From Rutidosis leptorrhynchoides (lineage: Eukaryota; Streptophyta; Magnoliopsida; Asterales; Asteraceae), in contig NC_092333.1 of the NCBI RefSeq assembly GCF_046630445.1, positions 187,901,001 to 187,965,000 of the forward strand: 64,000 nucleotides of DNA. Direction: 5' to 3'. The notes under the pieces were generated by a model. The model did no database searches. It was not told the origin of the DNA and saw only the letters and a program-made list of their open reading frames with translations. Within the stretch, counting starts at the first letter, position 1; every line of letters begins with the position of its first letter. A program made the translations under genes and the position numbers. Positions 45,832-59,638 of this stretch are shown piece by piece.

Positions 45832-48800
45832 TGTGACGCCCCGTACAATATCAATGTGTACGGATCATCAACAACAGGTCCATTACAAGGTTAAAACACT
45901 ATATGTTGTTTTAAAACAAGTTTGCATTCATGAAAAGGTTTTACAAAAGATAGCATGCTTCTACGAATATAAAGCATTAATATAAGTACGTGACACAAAG
46001 GTCATTACAAAGCCATTGTTCAAATGTAACATAAGTTATGAATGCAACATAAAAGTTCCATGATTGAGACATCACTAAACAATGCAGCGGAAGTCTAACA
46101 CAGCAGTCTAACAGCGAGTCTAATACAGCGGAAGCGACAAACGTCTAAGCACCTGAGAAAGAACATGCTTTAAAATGTCAACACGAATGTTGGTGAGCTA
46201 TAGTTTGATTATAACAATGATGCAATGTAGGCCACGAGATTTCGTATCCAAAACAGTTATGAAAAGTATATGCTTAACCGTGGGCACTTGGTAACTAACT
46301 TAACGTAAATATCACCCCCTATAAGTACACTTAGCGAGTGCGTAAGTTTACGAAGTATTAAACACCCGTTAAATGCTAGCGCGACTAGCCCGAGTGGGGA
46401 TGTCAAACCCTATTGATCCATATCTAAGATTCGCGTTCACTGGTTCTTAAACCAATGACTAAACGTTACCGAGCTAAGGGAAAAATTTATGCCGTTATAT
46501 CACCCACATATATATAAAGTTTAAGTACTCGTGCCTAGTAAGTAAAACATAAAAAGCGCATGTATTCTCAGTCCCAAAAATAGTAAGGTAAAAAGGGAGC
46601 TATAACTCACAGTGATAAATGCGGTAAAAGTCGATGTGCAAAGTATGCAAGTAGTAAGTCGGTCCGAAAGGTCATCAACCTAAGTCAAAGGTCACTATGT
46701 CAGTATGTTGTTGCCAAAGGTTTAAAAGTAATTAAATTAAGTCTTAGGTATCATCATCATCATCGTACGTAAAAAGTAAAGTAAGTTTTCAATCAAGAAT
46801 AGATATCGAAACAAAGGATGACTTCGTTCAGCTGCTACGAACTCTATACCAACTGAAATGATGCGCGGTCAGTTGACAAGGCTCCGTATGTGAGTTTTTT
46901 TACCATTTTCCAATTTTCAGATCCTAACTCGATGTCGTTTGACCGTGGCGACGGTTCAAGCGCGAGTAGGTCAGAATTTTCAGCACGTTGTTACAAGGGC
47001 GTAGTGACTTTCGGGAGGCTATAAATCCTAAACCGTATATCGGATTTAGGCGAATCTTAAATTAAAAGTCATATACTAGAAACGAACTATCTGGAAATCA
47101 ACTTTTCCAGAAGCCCAGGAGTCTGATCAGATCCTGAAAAAAGAAAACAAATGCTCCGGTGGATTTCTTGGTGTTTGATGCTCATCACGGTTCTCATCCT
47201 TGATGCGTATAAGCCTCAAGTGTATAACTCTTGATGTTTTAGCTTCACTTTAACCAAGGTTTTGACCATCAACACACAAAGTCAAGACTAAAAAATAAAA
47301 TACAACTCATCTAAGAGTTTGAGCAAGATGATGAACCAAAGTTACATCAAATTCTTAATTTGACACAAGTACAAGTTCTATTAAGCTATCAACTTTGAAT
47401 CAAACTAAATAAGCAAGACCTTAAGTTATAGAGCTTAGATCTTAGCTAAATATTGAAGACCTTAGATAAAAAGTCTAGATCTTATGTTCTTGATGAAACC
47501 CTAAGTTATAGACTTAGACTTTCAACTTTTACAACACCATAAGTTATGAAACTTAGATTTTGTAAAATAAAGTGAACACAAGCTAATGAGCTTTTGTTTA
47601 AACAAAGTAGAAGACCATAAGTTACACAACTTAGATTAAACACAAAAATGAAACCCTAAGCTAGAGAGCTTGGATTCCTAACAACACTTATGAGATCTCA
47701 AGCTAGTAAGCTTGTATCTTTCGTTTAATGAAAACATAAGTCACAAATCTAAAGTACAACAAATTAAAGAAGATCATAAGTTAATAAACTTTGATCTTAA
47801 CTAACTTTTTGTAGAAATCTCAAGCTAGTAAGCTTGTATTTCTAATTTTATTGAAGATCCATAAAGTAAAAAATTGGATCTATAAGTTAAACATGAGTTT
47901 TGATCTTTTAACACAATTAAAAAGATCTTAAGTCAATAAACTTAGATCAAACAAGATAATGAAGATTCAAAGCTAAAAAGCTTGAATCCTTCATGTTCTT
48001 GAAGACTTTTCAAAACAAAGTTTGAATCTTACAAGAGTTATGAAGATTCAATTACAAAACTTGAATCTTTGATCATGATGATGATTTCAAATTTAGAAGA
48101 AAAGAAAGAAAAGAAGTAAGTTTCAAACTTACAATTTGAGAGAGAATTCTAGAGTGAGAAGGTAGAGAGTAGTGTGTATTTGAGAAAATGAATGAAGTGT
48201 GTGTATTTAACAAGAAAAGAAAAGAGAAAAAATAATATAAAGTGGTGATGGGGGAGGTGGTGGCCGACAGTTTTGAGGAGGGGATGGGTTGACCATTTAG
48301 CCTCATGTGGTGGTGGCACGGTGTGGTCCATGGTGGTGGTACAAGGTGATGTTGATATGTTGGGTAGCATGCAACAAAGTGTAAGCATTAGTACATAAGC
48401 ATGCAAGTTACTTGTCTCATTATTTTCATGGGCTAATCATTAAGTAATTGGGCTAATTAGTCCACTAATTAATCCACTAAGTGGAGTAGGTTGGGCCATG
48501 GAAGTCCATTAAGGTAAAAGTCCATTAAGGTAACTAGTGAGCATTAGTAAACACTAAGCATAGTTAAATAACCACCAAGTCAATTAATTGTCATAAATAA
48601 ATAACAATTATGTTTACGCAGTCATAATATTTCAATTACGACAAAAGTTTAACGTGTACCAAGTACGTAGCTCGTTTTGAACAATAAGTGACTTTAACGG
48701 TCGTAAATGCATTCAAGGATCATGTTAAGTGATTAAGCATTTAATAACATGTTGTAGATATTAACGAAAGTAATTAACATGATTAATGATCCCAAAATAT

Positions 48801-48881
48801 AATCTAACTCAGTACGCACAAATACGCAGTTTCGTGAAAGTAATACATATAATTAAAAGTCGAAAAGGTCGGGTCGTTACA
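45832..48881 (-). repeat. Right (5') LTR of element D
   Basis: From TGTGACGCCCCGTAC to GGGTCGTTACA. Apart from many substitutions it differs from its partner by (ATC)5, a duplicated 'aaggtaaaagtccatt' stretch near 48510 and short deletions near 47880. Confidence 0.93.
47418..48070. repeat. Tandem hairpin array (D, right LTR)
   Basis: Counterpart of 38403-39072, same unit order with a few substitutions and one shortened unit near 47880. Confidence 0.85.
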
Positions 48882-49982
48882 AGGGGAGCTTTTGACTTGG
48901 CCGTTTTTGGAGAGTAAGAGGTACGATTTTAGGCGAATTTTTGGGAATTCCAAGATCATCAATTCATCCGAATCATTCTGGGAACACGCTTCAATCCGAG
49001 CAACATTCAAGATCATTTATTCAATTAGGTTGATTCTTTGATTTCATACAATGAATTATACTTTGATTATTTGTTTGATTTTGGTTTTAGGCTTGATTGT
49101 TGGCTAAATCTTTATGTTGTCTAGACTAATAAACCTATGTGTTGGATGTGATATTCATTAATTGTTGGATTATAAGTATTTTAATTTGAAATTTTGAATA
49201 CATGAATGCTTCTTATGAAACTTGTTCTTTTTGATTCAATTGATTGTATGTTTCTTTGATAGGACGAGAGTTCATCAATTTAATATATATATTTTCAACT
49301 GGTTTATCTTAATTGGTTATTTGCTTAATCGGAGACGATAGTAAATTGAATTCAAAAGGCTAGACGATTTAGGTGTAAATCACTCACAACGAGAGTTGGT
49401 GTGTTATTGATTACTACGAGAGTAGAGTCATAATTTGAACTTGATTATCAGTTGAGTCAACTTATTCACATCTAAGAGGTCTTAAGTGATGGGAAATTCC
49501 GTGCTGTGTAATCTTAGTTGTTGTGTCTACGTTGGGGAATTCCAGGTGGACCGACTAGGTAATTCACATGCTTTAATCCACAATTTGAGCTTAATTAAGT
49601 TGCATCCAGCACTAAGTGTAAAAGGTTTAGATGAACATTTGTTCTCTTATTGATTACAACTATCTTATTTTTATTGTTTGCTTTAAAGCTTAAACTTAAA
49701 ATACCAAAAATATTGTTCTTTCTTGTTAAAATTATTCTTGATTTGGCTAATCGTTAAATAGCCACAAAACCAAACTATTTCATACATTTAATTTTCTTAG
49801 ATTAACTTTAGTTTACTTTAATTAGTTACAATCTTAATTCTTACGTTTAAATTGTCCTTGGAACGATCTAGGATTTACCAACTTTATACTATTGCACGAT
49901 AGATTACACTGCCCGTTAGTGTGTAGTAATCTTTTGAACCGGTATTTTCCATTATAAATTATATACGCGATTTTACACATCA
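48882..49982 (+). repeat. 3' part of the 5' LTR of element E
   Basis: About 1.1 kb between D's target duplication and the primer-binding site. It is AT-rich, contains no gene and ends ACACATCA. The first bases (GGGGAGCTTTTGACTTGG) continue the CCTAGTTA left of the TIR element once the insertions are removed. Confidence 0.65.
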
Positions 49983-49984
49983 AG

Positions 49985-50003
49985 TTTTTGGCACTTCTGC
50001 CAG
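49985..50003 (+). other. Decayed tRNA-Asp-type primer-binding site of E
   Basis: TTTTTGGCACTTCTGCC keeps the TTTTTGGC start and TGCC core of the Athila-type site, with several substitutions in the centre. Confidence 0.7.
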
Positions 50004-50141
50004 GTACAGTTGTGTCAAAAATTAAGATTGTTATCTAATTGTTCTTAGTTTAGTCTTAGTTACTAGTTTATTTTTATTCTTAGTTTATTCTTGATTGAAT
50101 CGGTGCGTTTAATCACTTTGTTAATTGTGATTTTGCAGTTT

Positions 50142-53100
50142 AAGCCAGGTACTCGTTCATCAAATGCGGAGTTATATTTGCCTTATCCGGAACCAGAAAG
50201 AGTATTTTGGAGTCGTAATACGGACGAATCATCTGAGTCTGACATGCTAGATTCATAAACTAATATTCCTACTGCACCATCAACTAGCAACCCTGTGATT
50301 AATTTGGACAGTTTTACCGATTCAGTTGTATTTGAAACTCAGGAATCACCAGTTGCTCAACCACCACCAGTGGTACTTAATACTCGAGTTGTACGTGAGC
50401 TTCCAATTATACCTGAGGTTTCAGTAGTTGGTCAAATGGCGCAACAAGGTCAGAGTATGGCGGAAAAGATGAAGGCCTCCCGAGTAGGCCAGGGTCACGC
50501 TATCAGAGTTCCAGAAGTTAGGCATGATTTTGAGATCGAAGGCCCCATTATCAGTATGATTGCGTCGAAATTTCAGTTTAGAGGGGAACCACAAGAAGAT
50601 GCTAACGAGCATATTCGTATTTTTCTACAGATTTGTGGGTTGCTCAATTTCAGTAATGTCCATGATCATGTCATTTACTTGAAGCTATTCCCATGGTCTT
50701 TAAAAGGGGAAGCTAGAGTTTGGACAGTTTACCTGAAGGTACGATTGAGGATTGGAATACTTTGATGGAAAAGTTCTTGAGCAAATACTTTCATGCATCC
50801 AAAGCTACTCGACTTCAACAGGAAATTTCTCAGTTTCATCAAAAGCCTAACAAGACTCTTTATGATGCTTGGAATCACTTCATTCGATTGTTGCGATCTT
50901 GTCCTCAACACGGGTTAGATACTTTTGCTAAGGTACAAACCTTTTATAAGGGATGTACCATCAGTACTCGTATTACTATTGATCAAGCAGTAGGAGGTAG
51001 TCTTTTGAACAAAACAGAAGAGGAGGCTTATGAGATAATTAAGAAGCAAGCTAAGTATTCTCATGAGTGGCATGAGGATAATGATTTGGGTCGTTATTCT
51101 TCTTCAGTTGCAGTTACCGGTGCTTACGATGATTTTTCTTCTATTAATGTTAAGTTAGAAAAGTTTAGAAGACACTTAGAAAAGGTGGACAAAGCCATCC
51201 ACGGGATGATGGTTGGTTGTGAATTTTGTGGTGGTTTTCATTTAGATAAAGATTGTGATGCGGGATTGACTATGAATCAGAAAGAAGAGATTGCCTTTAT
51301 TAGTCAACAGAACAACAATCAGTTTTAGGGACGGGCCCAGTTTAACCGAAATTTCAATAATCCTTATAATCCTCAAGGTAATCAGGGTTCGAGGTTCCAG
51401 CCGGGATCTAGTGGAGGATTTCAACAGCAAGCTCTGGGTATTTCCAAAAGCCCCAAGGTGAAGAGAAAAAGTCCAATCTTGAAGATATGATAGAAAATCT
51501 TGTGGTATCTCAAACTCAGCTCATTACTACTGTTACGCAAACTAATGAGAAGAATGACCAAATGTTTCAAAATCAAAAAGCCAATATTCAGAATTTAGAG
51601 AAACAGATTGGTAAGATTGCTAATCAGAGGAATGAGAGGAAACCAGGGAATTACCGAGTAACATGGATACTAACCCAAAGAATGAGAACGTTAATGCTAT
51701 CACCACCCGAAGTACTTTAGCATATGATCCACCGAGGAAGCCCGATGAGTATGATTTACGGGTTCCGTTAGCTAAGGATAGTGAACCGGTTGTTGTTAGT
51801 GAACCAGAGGGGGGAAAAGGAGCTGGAACAGGTGATTGAGAAAGTTGTAAGGGTACCGAAAACTGTTGCTGCTAAACTGGTAGTTAAAGAGTATCAACCA
51901 CTTCTCTCATTTTCGAGGAAGTAGAGATTGGAGAAGTTGGAGGCTGAAAAGTCCAAGTTCATGGACTTAATTAAAAAAGTTAACATAAATATACTTTTTA
52001 TTGATGTGATTGCAGGTATGCCTAAGTATGCAAGGTTTCTTAAGGATTTGCTCACTAACAGGAAGAAGCTGGAGAACGTGTCATCAGTAAAGTTGAATGC
52101 TGCATGCTTAGCGGTAGTTGCAAACAAGCTTCCCGAGAAGCTTGAGGATCCTGGGAGTTTCACCATCCCTTGTTTACTTGGTAATTTAGATTGTATGAGG
52201 GCGTTGGCAGATTTGGGGGCTAGCATAAATTTAATGCCTTATTCTATTTATTTAAAGCTAGACCCCGGTGAATTAAAACCCACTCGTATGGATATTCAGC
52301 TAGCTAATCGCTCTATTAAATTCCCTCGTGGAATCATAGAGAATATGCTAGTCAAGACCGGGTCGTTAGTTTCCCCGGCTGATTTTGTAGTGTTAGACAT
52401 GGAAGTGGATGAAAGGACTCCACTTATTTTGGGTCGGCCATTTTAAAATACGGCTAGATGTATCATCGATGTTTATGGCCAACAGTTGACCCTTAGGATT
52501 GATGACTTGAGTGCAACATTCTCAATCGACCATGCTTTAAAATACCCTGTGTATACCGATGATACATGTTATTTTCTTAACACTGTGCATGTCCAGTCTG
52601 AGTTTTTGCAGGAATTTCCAGAGTTACAGGGATCAGGGGAATGTTCTTTGGTCGAAATTGATGAGGAGTTGCAGGTTGAGGAGGTGGATATTTTGACCGC
52701 CTTGATGGAAAACGGCTATGAGCCAACTGAGGATGAGTTCAAAGAACTCGATCGTGATGCTGATTACCAGAGCAAGTCTTCAATTGAAGAACCCCCCGAG
52801 TTAGAATTGAAGCCACTTCCAGGTTATTTGGAATACGCTTATTTGCAGGAAGAATCTAAGCTCCCAGTAATTATTTCTCCTTCTCTTACTACAGGTTAGA
52901 AATCTGAGCTTGTAACCATGCTAAAGGCCCATAAATCGGCCATTGCGTGGAAGATTCACGACATCAAGGATATTAGTCCCTCCTACTGCACCCACAAAAT
53001 CCTAATGGAGGATAACTCCAAACCTGTGGTGCAACGCCAAAGGAGGCTGAACCCTCACATGCAAGATATCGTGAAGAAAGAGATCATAAAGCTTCTTGGT

Positions 53101-55711
53101 GCAGGTCTTATTTACCCGATTTCTGACAGTCCGTGGATAAGTCTGGTACACTGTGTACCTAAGAAAGGTGGTATGACTGTTACCACTAATGATAAAAATG
53201 AGTTAATTTCCACTCGGACTGTATCGGGGTGGCGTGTTTGTATTGACTACCGAAATTTGAACGATGCCACACGAAAAGACCATTTTCCGTTACCTTTCAT
53301 GGACTAAATGCTAGAGAGGTTAACAGGAAACAGCTTTTACTGTTTTCTTGATGATTTTTCAGGCTATTTCCAAATTCCTATCTCGCCCGAGGACCAAGAG
53401 AAAACCACTTTCATGTGCCCATATGATACATTCTCATATCGTCGCATGCCTTTTGGCCTTTGTAATGCTCAGGCCACTTTTCAAAGGTGCATGATGGCCA
53501 TATTCCATGATATGATAGAAGATTGCATTGAGGTGTTCATGGATGACTTTTATGTCTACAGTGACACTTTCGTTTCATGCCTTCTTAATTTAGACAGGAT
53601 GTTGGTAAGGTGTGAGAAATCTAATCTTGTGCTCAATTGGGAAAAGTGCCATTTCATGATACAAGAGGGCATCATCCTCGAACACAAGATTTTTAAGAAT
53701 GGTATTGAGGTGGATCCCGCGATGGTAACTGCTATTAAAAACCTTCCACCTCCTACCAATGTTAAGGGCGTTCGGAGTTTTCTCGGGCACGCTGGTTTTT
53801 ACCGGCGGTTCATTAAGGATTTTTCCAAAATCGCTAACCCGATGAACAAACTTCTCGAAAAGGACACACCTTGGAACTTCTCCGAAGAGTGCCAAAAGGC
53901 ATTCGAACTTCTTAAGGAGAAACTCATCAATGCACCTATCATAATTGCTCTAAATTGGTCCCTTCCGTTCGAGCTTATGTGTGATGCATCCGATTTTGCT
54001 GTTGGCACTGTTTTGGGCCAAAGGGTCAAGAAACATTTCTGACCCATGTATTATGCAAGCAAGACCTTGTAAGGAGCACAGTTGAATTACACTACCACTG
54101 AAAAGGAGCTCCTTGCGGTGGTCTTTTCGTTTGATAAGTTCTGGTCCTATTTAGTTTTGTCTAAGACTATTGTTTTTACAGACCATTCGGCTCTAAAGTA
54201 CCTTTTCTCAAAACCGGACTCCAAACCTCGATTGCTTAGATGGATCTTGCTTTTGCAAGAATTCGATATCGAGATTCGGGATAAGAAAGGTGATGAAAAT
54301 CTTGCGGCCGACCACTTGTCTAGACTCGAGAATCCAAATCTCGAAGTCCTTCATGAGTCGAGTATTCATGATGATTTTCCCGATGAGTATCTCATGAAGA
54401 TGGACAAGGTAGACGAGCCATGGTATGTGGATATTGCTAATTACCTTGTGGGGAAATTTTTGGAAAAAGGTTGGTCACATAAGAAGAGGAATAAATTCTT
54501 TAGTGACCTCAAGTACTATTTCTGAGAGGAACCTAATCTTATCAGGCGATGTCCCGATGGGGTGATTCACCAGTGTGTTTTTGGAGAGGAGTGCACCCGC
54601 ATTCTTATCCAATGTCATCATGGACCTACGGGTGGGCATTATGGTCCCCAAGTCACAGGGCAAAAAGTCTTTGAGGCCGGGTTTTATTGGCCTACTATCT
54701 TCAAGGATGCCCACCAAATATGTCAATCGTGTGATTCATGCCAACGGGCGGGTTAAATCACCCAACGAGATGAGATGCCTCAAAATGTCATCCAAGTTTG
54801 CGAGGTTTTTGATATATGGGGGATTGACTTCATGGGTCCATTTCCAAAATCAAATAATAAGCTATACATTCTCATTGCCATCGATTATGTTTCAAAATGG
54901 GTCAAAGCGCAAGCTTTGCCCACTAATGATTCACGGGTTGTAGTTTTGTTTCTTAAGCAACTCTTTTCTCGATTTTGATGCCCCGAAAGCTTTAATTAGT
55001 GATCAGGGAACTCACTTTTGCAATGCCCAACTTGAAAAGGTGTTTAAACAATATGGGGTAAACCATAAAGTTTCTACATCCTACCATCCTCAAACGAATG
55101 GGCAAGTCAAAAACACCAACCGAGCATTAAAAAGAATTCTTGAAAAAACGGTTGGATCTAATCCAAAGGAGTGGTCATTCAAGCTTGATGATGCCTTATC
55201 GGCGTTTAGTACGGCGTAGAAAATGCCAACCGGAACCACTCCTTTCCGTTTACTCTATGGTAAAGCGTGTCATCTCCCCGTGGAGATAGAGCATAAAGCT
55301 TTTTGGGGTCTCAAAACATGCAATCTTGATCTTAAGGAGGCGGGTCGCCTTCGTTTGAGCCAACTGAATGAGTTGGACGAGTTAAGGCTGGAGGCCTATG
55401 ATAACTCGTTGATGTGTAAGGAGAGGACAAAGAAGTGGCACGATAGTCAATTGAAAGACCCGAAGGAATTTAAGGAAGGGGATCGTGTTCTTTTGTTCAA
55501 CTCGAGGTTTAAATTGTTTCTCGAAAAGTTGAAATCTAAATGGTCAGGACCATTTGTTGTGAGGAAAGTCTATCATCACGGGGCAGTAGACTTGGTAAAT
55601 TCGAAAGGAGAAGAGTTTAGGGTGAATGCCAAACGGTTCAGGCACTATGTGGATGGTTTAAAGAAGGTGAAGGATGAGGTTAAACTCATCTTCAATGCCA
55701 ACAACGCCTAA
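50142..55711 (+). pseudogene. gag-pol of Athila-type element E
   Basis: gag (frame broken by TAA 50256-50258) has FRGEPQEDANEHIRIFLQIC, then shifts frame near 50725-50760 and continues to TAG 51326-51328. The zinc motif is CEFCGGFHLDKDC. From about 51487 to 54978 one frame carries protease (ADLGASINLMP), RT (catalytic FMDDF at 53536-53550 intact), RNase H (54082-54525) and the integrase zinc region (54597-54756), with stops between pieces at 52444, 52897, 53305, 54040, 54523 and 54754. A one-base insertion near 54975 shifts the frame. The core resumes in another frame with a TAG in 'FSTA*K', and the C-terminal part 55223-55711 is open. The integrase catalytic Glu appears to be Lys (55109-55111). 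Confidence 0.9.
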
Positions 55712-56010
55712 AATTGACGTTGGCGCTAATTTTGTAGAGTCTGTACTTCGTTTGTGTTTATTTGCCTTGTTGTATATTTATTGCATGCCTTAAATTGTCT
55801 CTTTGTACTTCTGTTTTTATCTTGATCGATCGGGTTGCTCTACGTGATTTTTATGCGGGTTATATGTCGGTAATGTTTGTGGTAATATGTTAGTGTTATT
55901 TTTATGCGGATTTAAGGTTGGTAATGTTTGCGGGAATTGTTATGCTTGATGACATGTGTTATAAGTGCGAGAATTTTAAATGGCATATTTTAAAAAAAAT
56001 GAAGAAAAGC
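55712..56010. other. Post-pol region of E without an ORF
   Basis: No env-like frame is seen. It ends in the purine-rich AAAAAAAATGAAGAAAAG, a plausible polypurine tract, just before 56011. Confidence 0.5.
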
Positions 56011-56392
56011 TGTTGCAGCTATGTGTGCCGCGCACGTGTAACTAACGCGCCACGCGCTTGGTGTTAAAAGGGTGCGCCGCACACTTATTTGTGCGCCCTG
56101 CGCATGTGTACATGAAATCGAAACAGCGAAATTATAAGCCAAAAGCGCGCCTCACATATGAAATTGCGCGACGCACACTTTTTGGTCAACTAGCGCGCCG
56201 CACACCATCTATACGCGCGCTGCGCGCTGTCGTGTGCAGGCTAACTCAATTTTTTTTTAATTTGGGCCGAGAGTTTTTGACTTCCACCACATGTCACGGT
56301 TTTTATCACCCAAATAGGGTTGTTTGAGACACAATTCTCAGCCACATTCTAACTCTTTTTATCTCTTAATTCTTCATCACTCTCAAACCCTA
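56011..56392 (+). repeat. Probable start of the 3' LTR of E
   Basis: Begins TGTTGCAGC after the purine tract. 56030-56220 is dense in GCGCGCC/GTGCGCC words, followed by a likely leader (AATAGGGTTGTTTGAGAC...CAAACCCTA). Element F starts at 56393. Confidence 0.45.
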
Positions 56393-59300
56393 TGTAACAA
56401 CCCTGCTTTTTTCGTTACTTCCGTTAACCTTCCGTTAGTTTATTTAACGGCGATTACTTGACTTTTATGTGTTTATGTGTAATAAATGCATACTTGATCC
56501 CTGGAGGGTTACGATAATTAATATGGGTTGATATTAATGCGAATAAATATTTCGAATAATGAAATACGATAAAAATGATACGGTTTTGATAACTGCTTTT
56601 TGAGCAATGAAACGCTCGGGTTTATTTTAATAATTAATTTATTAATTATTAACTTTTTAAGAAATAATTAATTTATTGAGTTTTTAATAAATTAACGTTT
56701 GGTTGCGTTTTAACGATCAGTTTAGCATTCCGGGCTTTCGGTACGACTAACCGGCACTTGAAACGGACCACGAGTACAAGCTTTTGCAAAACACGAGCCC
56801 GGGAGTCACCCCCATGGGCCATTCGATCGAACACCCCCTCCCCACCCCTTTTATTTTAAAAACTTGCAACTTGGAGGACTTAGGTGCAATTTAGGAGAAC
56901 TAGGGTTAGTATAAATACTTGTATTAAACCTAAAATTAGATAAAACTCTCACAAAAAAAGATACCAGTCGACTTTTTGGATCCTCCATCCCCCTTGGCTG
57001 CCGTCGACTTCCATCACCACTACCACCATCAAAAATTTAATTTTTACCCTAGCCTTGAACATCAAAGTTGCAATTCGTGTTATCCTCTACGCGTGTGTGT
57101 AATTATTTTTGCGATTAAAGGTATAATTAGCTAAACCCTAATCTTAAAAATCTAATTTTTATTGATGTTTCATAGCTATGTTGTCAATTGCTCAAGTCTA
57201 TACGCGTACATGTTAATTGTTATCGTTAATTTGATCGTTTGATGCGTTAGGGTTTAAAACCGAATTTGTTATTGCTTTATCAGTGAATTTTAATTTTTCA
57301 AATGCATGATATTATGTGTTAAATAGATTCCTTGCGAAAAACTATTAATTTTAGGCTTTGGATTCGCTTAATTTCGTTTCCGGATGATCAAGTTATATCC
57401 ATTTGAATTAACGTTGTGTTTTTGTTGTGTAATCAGAAATCTGGGTTTGATAGACCACGAATTGGCTTGTGAAACTTATACCACTGGAAATATAATTTAA
57501 AAACACTCAAGTTACACTAGGATATCATGTCGTTTGCTTATGTATAAATCGAGATATGCTTGATTTAGTGTAAAAGTGGAATTATACAGCACTTGCATGA
57601 AAACAGCCTTGTATGATAAAATGTGTTGACTTCTGTATTTAAATCTTTGCATATTTGAAATTTAAACAAAAAGTACTTCACCTTTCATGAAGATATCATA
57701 GGCTAATTTTTCGGATAATTGCGGGCGAATGTGACTAGCTAAACTAGAATCGAATCCGCAAGTTGCTCTCTGTGTTATACTCTGTGGTCTGTGTTTATTG
57801 AAATAGCATGTATGCTTCTGGAATATGAATCTTTATATGTTATGTGGTATATTCTCAGTTTATTGCAACCTCCGAAACCTTATGCATTGGGTACAATAGA
57901 GCCATACTTTGTGTAACTTCTGAATTGTGCTGAAAACTGAACATTCAACTTGCACGAATAAACTGTACAAATTGGCTACACAAAAATTTCTCAACTTTTG
58001 ATATGTGTTAGTTTCACTTGTCCTTGAACTATGGCCACTGACCTTGTGTCAATTTCATGTCCCTAGCTCCAGTTATAGCCAAAACGAAATCAGTGCGCGG
58101 TCAGAAACTGACTTGATAAACTACAAATGTACCCCTTCTAATTCCTGACTTTTAATTATCGTATGAGACCCTGGCCGGACTTTTTGGAATCTATTTTTGA
58201 GTATACTTATGATCCGGAGTTTTCCATGTTTACTTGAATTTTGTACTATGAGATAACATGCTAAGTTTACTACATGTTCATGAACTTTGTGCACAACGAT
58301 AAACTGAAATTGTGAAATTGACTATTTATGATCCAAAACGTGTTGTTTGACTTAGGTTTGACATGTTTACCAAAATTTGACATGAACCTACTGATTTTGA
58401 CTTTAGTTGACTACTTTGACCAAGTTTGACTCTCGGTTTGACTTCGGTTGACTTTGTTTGACTTGTTTGAACTAGTTGATTGTATGTTGACTTTTACTTT
58501 GAAACGCGTCGAGTCGAGCAATAAGAAAACTTATACTATGAAACCACATTTATTTAAGACATATTAGTTGACCAACCTAAATACGTATACTTAGGTTGCA
58601 TTACTCGGCTATAAACTGTACAAGTCGTTTGTCTTTCAATCCGAGCTTTATTCAAAAGTGAATCTACACTCCTGCTTTTTACATGTTTTCAGGGATGAGA
58701 ATACACGCTGTTATACTTACATTATCAAATGCTTTTATATTGACAAGAGTACTATATATGCATATTGAGTTAGTTCACAAAGCCTCTAGCTTGAATACTT
58801 TTAATACCATCGGTGTAAGCACAATTTAGATGGACGGATCCGTTAGGTTGACAACCTTACCCTACAATATTAACTGTGGTACATTTACTTTGAACATTAG
58901 ATACACTCGAACAAGTGTATAACATTTTATGAGGTAAAGGTGGGTATAGTGGTTTCTATACTCTGGTCATTGCTAGTATTCAGGTGCTCATAGATTATGC
59001 AAACGATTCGCAACTTGGAGTTGTACTTGTAAAATCTCGTGGTCAAGGAAACTAAACTATTTTTCTGATAACTGTTTTCAGATACTGTTACAACATTTAA
59101 ACCTGTAGATTCACCAACATTATTGTTGACTTGTTTTTGCGTGTTTTATTCTCAGGTCCTTAAGAGGTAGACTTCCACTGTGTTTGCTGCATGGTCTGGC
59201 CTTGGAGTCAGCATACTTTTAAAGAACATTATTTACTTTCGCATTTGAAACTTTTATAACTATTTAAATACTGTTGGCTTGTGGTTACGATCACAACAGT

Positions 59301-59455
59301 GTTTCTATATTAGGATTATTGACTTATGTTTTTGGAAGTTAACTTTTAATAAAATTAAATGCGATTGCTTTAAACGTCTCATATAGAGGGCGTAACTGTT
59401 AACTGTGGGACCTGGATTAACACGCCGTCAGATGGAAATTTGGTGGGGTGTTATA
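56393..59455 (+). repeat. 5' LTR of element F
   Basis: Starts TGTAACAACCC and ends GTGTTATA, with the terminal CA changed to TA. No gene is inside. 58310-58500 is rich in TTTGACTT words. Confidence 0.8.
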
Positions 59456-59457
59456 GA

Positions 59458-59467
59458 TGGTATCAGA
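59458..59467 (+). other. Decayed primer-binding site of element F
   Basis: TGGTATCAGA matches the tRNA-Met site, but the next bases are TCTAAC rather than GC. Confidence 0.75.
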
Positions 59468-59638
59468 TCTAACGGTTCGTAGGGAAACTAGGACTTGCAT
59501 TAGTGTGTCTGATTTGGTCATTAGGACACTTTAGGGAGTCTGGACTACGACCGGGACTTAGTCATTACATGAGTACTTATGACTAACATTAATTGTTTGA
59601 CTAACCTGCTTTATATGTGTTCTTGTCTTGTGAGTTAG

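Larger units (their letters stand above)
36793..48881 (-). mobile_element. Element D: 12.1-kb Ty3/gypsy chromovirus-type element with extra ORF
   Basis: LTRs of 3.05-3.07 kb lie at 36793-39858 and 45832-48881. TSD AGGGG lies at 36788-36792 and 48882-48886. The internal region runs 39859-45831 with an upstream ORF, then gag-pol, and the purine-rich AACAGGTGGGTAA before the 3' LTR. It is inserted next to the right end of the TIR element and in the 5' region of the Athila-type element E. Confidence 0.94.
48882..56392 (+). mobile_element. Element E: Athila-type Ty3/gypsy retrotransposon, 5' end separated by D
   Basis: The gag and pol types, RT box FMDDF and primer-binding region (TTTTTGGC..., tRNA-Asp type) are those of the Athila lineage. 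The 5' LTR ends at about 49982, and its upstream part lies before element D and the TIR element. No env-like third ORF follows pol. The 3' LTR seems to start near 56011 and is cut at 56393 by element F. Confidence 0.85.

Noticed and set aside
55712..56010. env-like ORF expected after pol in Athila elements
   Set aside because: No frame of useful length and no transmembrane segment; the region is short and ends in a purine tract.
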